Assembly (NCBI GenBank): GCA_022495995.1
Contig: JAFEMH010003619.1
Coordinates: 186,001-250,000, forward strand
Direction of reading: 5' to 3'
DNA length: 64,000 nt
From: Adenophora triphylla var. japonica
Taxonomy: Eukaryota > Streptophyta > Magnoliopsida > Asterales > Campanulaceae
Shown: positions 55,876 through 64,000 of the stretch, piece after piece
Numbering within the stretch: the first letter of the stretch is position 1
Layout of the letters: every line of letters starts with the position of its first letter
Program-made: the position numbers and the translations under genes
Notes under the pieces: model-generated
Database searches by the model: none
Told to the model about the DNA's origin: nothing
Seen by the model: only the letters and a program-made list of their open reading frames with translations

Positions 55876-56160
55876 AATTCGGCCAGTAGTGACCGAAATT
55901 CAGTGTAGGTTCGGCCACACCCGGCCGAAAATATGAAAAGGTTCGGCCACACCCGGCAGAATATTTGAAAATTTTCGGCTCTGATTTGCCGAATCTGGGT
56001 TGTTTTTCGGCCACTTATAGCCGAATTTTTAAAATATTTCGGCCACACCCGGCCGAACCTTTTAAAATGGTTCGGTCACACCCAGCCGAATTTGTGAAAT
56101 ATTTCGAACACTACTGGCCGAACCTTTTAAAAAATTAGGCCACCACCGGCCGAACATTTG
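55876..56160. repeat. Array of nine 20-bp hairpins (TTCGGCC...GGCCGAA)
   Basis: Nine units of the type TTCGGCCACACCCGGCCGAA are spaced about 25-40 bp apart with A/T-rich linkers. Some are perfect 7-bp-arm palindromes and others are degenerate. The array ends about 120 bp before the MULE reading frame begins. Confidence 0.8.
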
Positions 56161-56279
56161 TTATTCTTCTTACCCTTTCCTTATTATTTTATTGAATTGT
56201 TGCAGTATTCACTGGGTGACAACAACTATAACCCGGTTGATTTTGAAAGTGTTGTGAGACTACACCACATAATTCACAA

Positions 56280-58328
56280 TGCCTTTGTTTTTTCGAGACC
56301 GTAAAATAATGTTTGAATGGGCGCGTAAATAGGGGGAAGAGCATGGGTTTATCATCGTCATCGGTCTGTCGAATAACGAAATCCGTAATTCCGCTCCTCG
56401 AATGACCCTTGTTTGTGAACGCTGGGGGACATACAAGAAAAAATCAATCTCTTTGTCCTCTCAAGAATCTGTCAATAATGAAATATTGGAGAAAAAAATA
56501 GAGGGAGCGGAACAAAGAAATGCGGTTGTAAATTTCAGTTGAACGCCAAACAAGTCACGGTTGATGGTCAATGACAATTAAAAGTGGTTTGTAGCGTTCA
56601 CAATCATCCGATTTGTCAATCCATGTTGGGTCACTCTTATGCCGGTAGATTATAGAAATCAGAGGAGAAGTATGTGATAGAAATGTCACATACAAATAGC
56701 CAGCCGAAGGATATTTTATATGGATTAAAAGAAAAATTTTCGGAAAACAAGTCCTTAATACGTACGATTTATAATGCGCGAGTGAAAAGCAAGACAACTG
56801 AGCATGCGGGTCGTTCTCAAATCCAACAACTCATGTTCAAATTGAAAGATCATGCTTATCACTTCGAATATCGGAAATGCGAGGATACAAATGTCATTAA
56901 GGAGATATTCTTTGCTCATCCGAAAAGCATTGAATTACTTAAGGCATTTCCATACGCCTTATTCATGTATTGCACTTACAAGACAAATAGGTACAACTTA
57001 CCTTTGCTTGAGATTGTGGGCGTGACATCAACAAAAAGGACCTTTTTAATTGCTGTTGTATACTAGAGGCTGAGAAAGAAGCAAACTACACGTGGGCATG
57101 CGAAGTGTTGAAATCTCTGATGGATCAATCATGTCTTTCTAATGTTATCGTGACCGATAGGGAGCTTACCTTGATGAATGCAATACGTGAGACGTTCCCA
57201 ACGACAACTCATTTGCTCTGTCGATGGCATATCAATAGGAATATTCTAGCAAAATGCAAGAAAATGTTTGATATGCAAGAGATTTGGAAGGCGTTCATTC
57301 TTCATTGGAATGTAATGGTCAAAGCTGATACAGAGGCATCGTTTAATGACTATTTACGGCGATTATCAGAAGATTGCAGTCGTTATCCCGATGCGGTCAA
57401 TTATGTCCTGAACCAATGGATTGTGCCTTACAAAGAAAGATTTGTCTCATATTGGACAAACCATGTTATGCACTTTGATAACTTGACTACAAACAGGTAT
57501 ATCGGGCGAACTTTATGTTTGATGTGTCATATGTTTTGATGTTTCCTATGTTTTGTAAATTATATGCTAATAAAATATGTAACTTATGTTAGGGTGGAGA
57601 GTCAACATGCCTTGTTAAAGAAACAACTTGGATCGAGCCAGGGAGCATTTGAGACATATTGGAAACAAATTCATAAACTCATCGAATCCTCCCATATTGC
57701 AATTATCGCCTCATTTGAGAAAAGCAGGACTGTGGTTCAACATAAATTCAAGTCATCGCTATGGAGTGAGGTTAGAGGTATGGTGTCTATAAATGCATTG
57801 GATTTGATTTTCAACTCATTGGATTCTCTATATGATGGTACTCGAGATCCATTGTTGTGTGGGTGTGCGGTGAGATCGGCATGCGGACTCCCTTGTCCCC
57901 ATGAGCTTGCACAGTTCATGCAATTTAACTCGCCCATCCCACTCGATAAAGTTCATGCATTTTGGCGTAAGCTAGATACCCTACTGATATTGAGTTATGA
58001 TGATGATATTGAAGAAGAGATTCGTAATCGGTACAAAGAGATTCGTAATAATCTTGATTTAAGATTTGAGGCAGCTCCATGAACCGGAAAAAATTTGATT
58101 GTTCGGAGATTGACCGAGATTTGCCATCCTGAAACAACAATGGCCAGTGAACCTGAAGTTAAAACTAATAATAAGGGTCGTCCTAAAGCGACGAATGCTA
58201 TGTTCATCAAATCCACGAAGCGTGATCCTAGCACATTTGAGTACGTGGAGGCCATACCCGATCAAGTTTTATTCGACACCGATGCAAATCAAGGTTCTTC
58301 GATGTTATCTGCAAAAGCCAAGTTACAG
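56280..58328 (+). pseudogene. MULE (Mutator-like) transposase, broken
   Basis: A FAR1-like N-terminal region at about 56300-56680 (FRDRK, GFIIVIG, VHNHP) is followed by the MULE transposase core (SQPKDILYGLK, CTYKTNRY, VTDRELTLMNA, LLCRWHINRNIL) and a SWIM-type zinc motif (CGCAVRSACGLPCPHEL) near 57860. A probable 96-bp intron lies at 57497-57592. Defects include stops in the N-terminal part and a one-base loss near 57063. Tyr (56968-56970) stands where the family has the first catalytic Asp. A stop lies near 58080. The second Asp region is kept. In related plant genes an OTU protease domain follows, as here. Confidence 0.8.
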
Positions 58329-58422
58329 GTAACCTCAAAACTATTTATATTATTCAGTTAAAAGTTATATCATGGAATTAGTCATTTCAACTTATTTTTA
58401 CCTTTCTTGAATTTATCTTATA

Positions 58423-58980
58423 GCCCGTTCATTGAAAAAGTCAACATGAAATCCTATATCTTGATCAACTATCGATTTACATGCATGGTTATATTGAGAA
58501 AACAGTTGATGTGCGGGGTGATGGAAATTGTGGCTTCCGGTGAATTGCAGAGTTACTTGACCGTGATTCAGATGAGTGGCGGTGGGTTCGGGGGAGTGTT
58601 ATATCAGGAGGTTTTTGGAAATCAAGAGTTGTATGCCGAGTTATTCATGGCTGAGGATAGGGTGGAGAAAGTCCTGTCCACTCTCAACTGGTATGATGGT
58701 CCATGCGGAGAAGCAAATTGGTTTAATGCTGCAGAAATGGGTTACACTGTTGCAAATGCATTCAACGTTGCGTTAGTGACTTTGAGTAACACATTGTATT
58801 TAACCTTTCTTCCTCTACGAAAATCAATGCCACGCAAACCAAAACTGATTTGTATGTGCTATGTCAACGATAATCATTACATTTATGCCAAGTTGAAGGA
58901 AGGATGTCAATTGCCACCACTACCGTACAAATGGTATAAAGAACGTCATGAACGTGCAATCAGATGGCTAGCCTATTATC
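58423..58980 (+). pseudogene. OTU-type cysteine protease module of the MULE, truncated
   Basis: After a probable intron (about 58329-58422) the RGDGNCGFR catalytic-Cys motif is readable at 58514-58540 and is followed directly by TGA. SDEWRWVRGSV and GGFWKSRV follow in that frame. The rest, with VNDNHYIY (candidate catalytic His at 58875-58877), is in a different frame. The module is cut at 58980 by the LTR insertion. OTU domains cleave ubiquitin chains. Their role in MULEs is not known to me. This copy is dead. Confidence 0.7.
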
Positions 58981-60398
58981 TGTAAGTACGCTAATTCAAT
59001 TAGCTCCCTTTTAGGTGCATTTTAATGCGATAAAATCGCATTAAGGGGCATTTTGGTAAATTCCCGGTCTATTCCGAGACTTTCGGAAACATTCCATAAG
59101 TTTCTCGCGAAGGAAGTACCTTTTGGTACTTTGCTCGTGCTAAAGGACCTCCTGGGAATAAACCTTTTTGGACCTTTTGGGTATTTAGCCCTGAATATTC
59201 CAGAAACTGGTTTTGGCGCCAATAGCAGTTGGTGACACCTTGTGTCACGCGACAAGTCGAGGCTTGGAAAATGGTTACAGAAGGTCGTGCGACACTATTT
59301 GACCATCAACTGCAGCCTATAAGTAAGACCCTACCCCTCTTAGAAATGGATCCCAACTTCACACACTGTTACTCTGCCAAAATTGCAGCGTAACACACAC
59401 ACTAAACACACACTTCTCTCTCTCATCCCAATTCACTTCCAATTCCCCCCAATTTAACCCACTTCCTCCATCACCTCTTATATCCACTTTCAACTAATCC
59501 TCTCAAGCTCTCCAGACCAGAAGCTGCTGTAGAAGGGTTCTGTACCTAACTTGGTACATAATTCGTGGAATAAACAAGGGTAACACCCTCAATTCCTTTT
59601 CTCCCTCTCTCTTCTACCTTGTTCCTTTGATAATTCCATTGTTTTCCCTTCCTTGGATTCAATAATCAGACTCCATCCGTCTTGATTACTGAATCCCAAT
59701 CGCAATCTCTCTGTTTAACTTTGTTGATCTGAATAATTGAGTGTTTATTGTTGAATATTTGTTGAAATTGGTGTTTAGATCCCAAGGGAGTGTGGATCTC
59801 TCAATATCCACACCCCCTTGGTTGAATTGTTGTTAATTGCGTATTTCGAAGCTAATCTGATTGATCAATTGGATCTGTGTTGGTTATTGGTGTTGTTGTG
59901 TTCGAATCTGTAAGTCTCTGCAGACGGACACTGTGTGTCACGCGACACATTGCGCATGGGTGATCATGTGTCACGCGACACATCTGGTCACCCATGTCCT
60001 GTGTCACGCGACACACTATGTCTGTTTGCAGAGATCCTTTTCCCTTGTAATCTGTTCTGATTTGTTGTAATGGGATGTGGCCTCCCTGAATAAATGGTTC
60101 ACAAGTTGTAAGTTTCCGAGTTCATATCAATAAAATTCATGTTTGCTACATTTGTTCATTATCAATGCTTGCACACATTATGGATTAATTGGATGTTTAG
60201 TTAGAAAGACTCGTTCACGGACGAGGCGTGTTGGGTGAACTCTCGGTTCTTCCCAACACGTAACCTGACCCCCGGACCCATTTTCTCACAAAGGTTTTTC
60301 AAAGTGCATCTCTAAAGCATGGCGTGTCGACTCCTTTTCTTCTTTTTTCATCATTCGAAATTAAACCAAAAATTTCATTTGGGGCGAGCGCACATTCA
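58981..60398 (+). mobile_element. Tat-type 5' LTR (LTR 4) inserted in the OTU module
   Basis: 1418 bp from TGTAAGTA (the first eight bases of LTR 2) to ATTCA. The primer-binding site follows. TATAAGTA lies at 59318. The pentamer before it is TTATC and its partner must be outside the window. It contains the best copy of the two-hairpin module and four copies of TGTCACGCGACA. Confidence 0.85.
60210..60260 (+). other. Two-hairpin LTR module, copy 4
   Basis: Hairpin 1 pairs CTCGT (60210-60214) with ACGAG (60221-60225). Hairpin 2 is a perfect 9-bp stem, CGTGTTGGG (60227-60235) with CCCAACACG (60252-60260). It is the strongest of the four. Confidence 0.75.
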
Positions 60399-60399
60399 G

Positions 60400-60418
60400 T
60401 GGTGAATCCGCTGGGGAC
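60400..60418 (+). other. Primer-binding site, variant
   Basis: TGGTGAATCCGCTGGGGAC two bases after the LTR end. It differs from the site at 555 mainly in the second block. This suggests a different tRNA or a mutated tRNA-Arg match. Confidence 0.7.
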
Positions 60419-61725
60419 ACACTTTTAAAAACCTATTTTTCAAAATTAAGAGGGTCAAACTTTCATTCAATTAAACATCCAACATATCCATTCTTGTGTG
60501 CATCCTTGATGATCTTTTGTAGTACATGCGTTTTATTGATTATGAGACTTGTGAGCCTTTTGTATGTCTTTTGTGGCCATTTTGTTGTGCTTTAGTTATT
60601 GTGCTTTGTCCCTTGCCATGGAAAAGCATGGGCTGATTTCATTTTGCAGGATTCTGGTTCAGTGACCACTCTAGTCGTGCGACATCCCTGTCCCATGCTA
60701 TCCTGTGTCACGCGACAGGAATGGTCACTGAACATGTCTTCAGCAGCTGGTTTGAGGGCAGTCCCTTGAATCAAAGTTGCTCAATTGATTGTTGTATCCC
60801 TTGTTCCTTGTGAGAGTGTGTGTGTTTTCTCCCTTTCCTTTTAAAAAGTAAATAAAATAAAATAAATAAAATTTTTTGTTTTTTCAAAATAAAAGAACAT
60901 AGTCATCCGCACACTACACCACATAGATTTAGAACCCTCGGGTGCGATTGACGGCATCGTGGATGGTGATGTATGTCGCCTACGCTTGAGCGCCTAATAT
61001 CAAACCTACCCCCCTAGTGCGTTATAGGTGGCGACACACTTAAACCTTACCCACAGTTGGTTTTGATACAACGTTTTTAATCACACCAAAATGAATTGTT
61101 TTGAAACTTAAAATAGGTCCTTATACCTTCCCCAAAACCTCGCACTTTGTGGGCATGTTGCCAATACAACATGGTTTCACGTGGGGACACGTCACTCTCG
61201 TGGCGTGTTCTAACGAGAGATCATGCCACATTGTCAACGTGCACCGACGAGATGTCATGCCGGATTTTTCTTTGAATTTCTTCAAGAATACCCGTTATGC
61301 TGCCCAAATTTCCCCAGAAATTTGGACAACCTCTCCGTCCCATACGGTGCTTAGGTTTTGGTTAGGTATCATCACTTATTATAGATTTCAATGCAAAGCA
61401 TTTAGTGTGATTTGAATGTTGCATCCTTAGGTTTCCCCAAGGTGTAGTTTGCGTGAATAAAGGCTTCTCCTTTCCCAACCGTCTCTAGGATTTAAGACAC
61501 TGATTATACTTGAAGATAAATAAATTGTTTGCACGAGTCTGTCCCTCATTTCCTTTCCCTCTCCCGTATTTCCTCAAAATCTCCCTTCACCACCTCATGA
61601 AGCCATATCTACCCTCTGTAGCGGTGACAAGTTGGGTGCGTACTCTGCTATCCAGTGCTCATTTAGTTCGCGTCTCCAGAATATTTGCAGTTCCTCCGAA
61701 GCTCTCATCTGTTCTGCTATTCGAG
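60419..61725 (+). other. Leader between LTR 4 and gag
   Basis: 1.3 kb, no recognised gene. It holds the fifth TGTCACGCGACA word and a (A)n/AAATAA stretch at 60845-60885. Confidence 0.45.
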
Positions 61726-63003
61726 ATGTCTGGTGCAAAAGATATACCATCCGCTCAGTCTGGAATTCCTCTTACTTCGGGTGAGTTGGACATGAGTGAT
61801 TTGTCGGTGGCAGAGTTGCGAGCTGCTCTTGAGGCTGCCATGGTTCGTGAATGTAAGGCCCAATTGCTCGCCCAAGTTGCCAAAGCCCGGGAAGAAGAAA
61901 CGCACGCCAGATTTGTAGAAGCGATGCGCGTCCGAGGGATCATAATAATTCGTCACGAAGATGGGTCGTACGAAGAGATCATCGGTACTAATAGTGTTGA
62001 GCATGGAACTGGAAATGTGATGATAGGGATAAATGAGGATGAGCAAGATAAGATTCTTTCCTCGACACCTAAAGTGGTCCAAGCTCAGATTCCAGACAAA
62101 CAACCGATCCCCGAGATTTTTAGTTCTCTTAATCAAATTGGGTTGCAGAGTCAGTGTCAGCCAGATTCCCAAGGATCGTGTCATTATGTGAACGGCTATT
62201 CCAACCAGAAAGGATCACTGCCATTCCACTCTGACCAAGCTCCCCTTCAAGGAAGTGTTTCCCAACCACTAGTGAGTTCATATGGCTTCAACTTATCATC
62301 CCCGCATTATCAGCGTTCAGGACCAGCCTCATACGTAACTGTGAATCAGATGTCTTTCATTCCTGCTGTGAACACTATCCAGCAAAGGACGCCAATACCC
62401 GGGTCCCCTCCAAAGACAGTTCAGATGGAAAAGAAGAGACCGTACTGGGGTAAGGTGGGAATGCCTATGAATCAATTCCTCAAGGTTTTGGTGAGCGGAG
62501 GACTAGTTCAGCCACTAGCCAATTATAGCCCTCTTCATAACAACATAAATCCAGATCCAAGCAAATATTGTTACTATTACCAATATTCGGGCCATACCAC
62601 TTGTGAATGCAGACAGTTGAGGGTGATCATCCAGGAACTCATTGACGAAGGAAAGATCGAAATAGGTTCCCATGAGGAAAGTGATGTTCAGAGTCGTGGT
62701 CGGTTTCCATCGCGCAAACATCGAGAATTTGATGACCTGGGAATAACAACCGAGGAAGCTTTCAATGGGCTGATGCAAAGGGGAATGATAAAGCCGCTTG
62801 ATAATTATCATCCCATCAAGCCCAATCCGGATTTGGATCGCAACAAATATTGTTACAATCATCAATACCCTGGGCATGTAACCAATGATTGCGTCCTTCT
62901 AAAAATACTCATTCAACAGCTGGTTGATGAAGGCAGAATTGAGAAAGCTCCTCCCAAGGTGGTTACCAATCCTTTCCCGCAGTTTCAAGAGCCTCCCATG
63001 TGA
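61726..63003 (+). CDS. Tat-type gag remnant with two knuckle modules, no capsid core
   Basis: The frame is open from 61510. I prefer the Met at 61726 (MSGAKDIPS), which starts a family-like acidic N-terminus with a predicted helix (SVAELRAALEAAM). About 425 residues. A Gln/Pro/Ser-rich middle follows. Then comes a duplicated module of about 75 residues: module A with KYCYYYQYSGHTTCEC and ELIDEGKIE, module B with KYCYNHQYPGHVTNDC and QLVDEGRIE. Module B keeps the CX2HX4HX4C pattern of Tat gags, whereas A has Tyr for the first His. The capsid-like core with its Trp-rich segment, and the protease, are missing. The ORF has no stops, unlike the gag at 1946. Confidence 0.65.
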   Translation: MSGAKDIPSAQSGIPLTSGELDMSDLSVAELRAALEAAMVRECKAQLLAQVAKAREEETHARFVEAMRVRGIIIIRHEDGSYEEIIGTNSVEHGTGNVMIGINEDEQDKILSSTPKVVQAQIPDKQPIPEIFSSLNQIGLQSQCQPDSQGSCHYVNGYSNQKGSLPFHSDQAPLQGSVSQPLVSSYGFNLSSPHYQRSGPASYVTVNQMSFIPAVNTIQQRTPIPGSPPKTVQMEKKRPYWGKVGMPMNQFLKVLVSGGLVQPLANYSPLHNNINPDPSKYCYYYQYSGHTTCECRQLRVIIQELIDEGKIEIGSHEESDVQSRGRFPSRKHREFDDLGITTEEAFNGLMQRGMIKPLDNYHPIKPNPDLDRNKYCYNHQYPGHVTNDCVLLKILIQQLVDEGRIEKAPPKVVTNPFPQFQEPPM

Positions 63004-64000
63004 AGAATTCAGTCAGTCAGGCATTGTAGGGTCTAGATTGTTTGATAGCAAAAGTCTCTTTTTATGATTCGAAGCTATTTTATCCATGTTATGAGTCTTT
63101 TATTTCAATAATAAAATATTTGTTTCTATTCTTGCTAGACTCGAGGCATCACTTGCATACCCACGTTATATTTAATTGAAATGGTCTTATTCTACATAAT
63201 CACTTGTGTTGCTCAATTACTAATGCTTTGAAATGACTAATGTTTAAATTAATCGGAGTGAGAAAACCGACTGGTATCTTTTTCAAACTGGGGCTCACCA
63301 ACTCCCCACCTCGTTTCTCATATGCTCACATGAATTTGCATGGATCTTCCTCAAAGTAAGCTCAAGTAAGCAATGAAGACTCATCCGGTATGGATTACGG
63401 CTGAAACCTTCACCCATAGGAAAGCCATTACCTCACCCTCACTAAATAATACCCTTTCATTTCAAGATCGGCACGTTTTGAAACCCGTCTAACCATCTCC
63501 AGAAGAAGAGGGACTATCCCTGAGACTCCCATGACGCAAAAGAAGATCAACCGTCTCCAAGTTCAAAGAACGGCGAAAAGCAATGATTCATCCTGGGGAC
63601 TAGCTGAAATTCTCCTCTCAAAAAACAAAATTGGAAAAAAAGAGAGAGACAAAATAAAAAAAAAAGAAAAAAAGAAAAAAAAAGAAAAAGAAGAAAAGAA
63701 AAGAAAAGAAAAGAAATGAAAAAGAGCCTAGTCCCCAGTGATTCTCTCAAAAGCAAAAGTCAAAGAATCTGGTCGTTACTCAAAAGGAGTCTCAGAGTGA
63801 ATAAAGAGACAGCATGGATGTCCCCTCACCTTCCAAAACCAATCCCAAGCCGTCCTCTCGATTTTAGAGGATATTCCCATTACCGTTACCCTTGCCTTTG
63901 GCCAAAGCCAAGATTGACCTCTCATTCTTAGAGGCAATGAAGATGCAATCATGGATTCCCTCGCCATAGAAATCCCAAACACATACCCAAAAGCCAACCT
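63004..64000 (+). other. Interior of the Tat element after gag; purine tract
   Basis: No protease or RT was recognised up to the window end. A purine-only or nearly purine-only tract (A/G, with GAAAA repeats) runs from about 63625 to 63727. Confidence 0.45.

Larger units (their letters stand above)
59243..60717. repeat. Five copies of the palindromic word TGTCACGCGACA
   Basis: Perfect copies at 59243, 59937, 59969, 60002 and 60706, several extended to TGTGTC...GACACA. Variants GTCGTGCGACA lie near 59284 and 60674. The word is in the region before the TATA box, in the transcribed part of the LTR, and again after the primer-binding site. Confidence 0.85.

Overview
This is a transposon-packed stretch of a flowering-plant nuclear genome, most likely a eudicot. 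The evidence is plant-specific retroelement lineages (Ty3/Gypsy Tat, Athila and a chromovirus-like gag; Ty1/Copia), Stowaway-type MITEs, a Helitron, a MULE, a tRNA-derived SINE, and one spliced host gene with a plant SAWADEE domain. No bacterial, organellar, rRNA or tRNA gene was seen. The species cannot be named from the sequence.

Left third (1-30069): the end of a Tat-type LTR and its primer-binding site lead into a decayed gag-protease region (1946-5138) with no reverse transcriptase or integrase after it. Tail-to-tail with gag, on the minus strand, lie two decayed antisense genes: a DUF7745-like ORF (14820-14211 plus 5742-5194) and a plant-mobile-domain ORF (about 25694 to 15462). These antisense genes are split by three later insertions with perfect 5-bp target duplications: an 8.46-kb gag-only element (5743-14205), a Tat solo LTR (16115-17824) and a gag-protease-only Athila-like element (19081-25662). 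Several minisatellites follow, then another Tat LTR ending at 30069.

Middle (30070-38000): unremarkable DNA, a decayed full-length Copia element (31318-36525), three MITEs and a SINE.

Host gene (54716-38383, minus): five exons give a 718-codon open frame with an N-terminal SAWADEE chromatin-reader domain. Intron 2 is 11.47 kb long because of nested insertions: a Copia solo LTR (42737-51243) split by a 7.95-kb LTR element without recognised genes (43174-51123), plus a Helitron (51485-53157) and a MITE. Without them the intron would be about 1.2 kb.

Right end (54720-64000): a MITE beside its own empty site in a tandem duplication, an array of 20-bp hairpins, a broken MULE transposase gene joined to an OTU-protease module, then a Tat LTR inserted in the OTU part (58981-60398) with a primer-binding site and an intact but unusual gag ORF (61726-63003).

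Three patterns cross the families. The four Tat LTRs share a two-hairpin module whose stems covary and, after it, an internal copy of the primer-binding-site core. At least seven elements each carry an array of their own palindromic word. Three elements keep an open gag while lacking any recognised polymerase, which suggests that they depend on other elements for movement.
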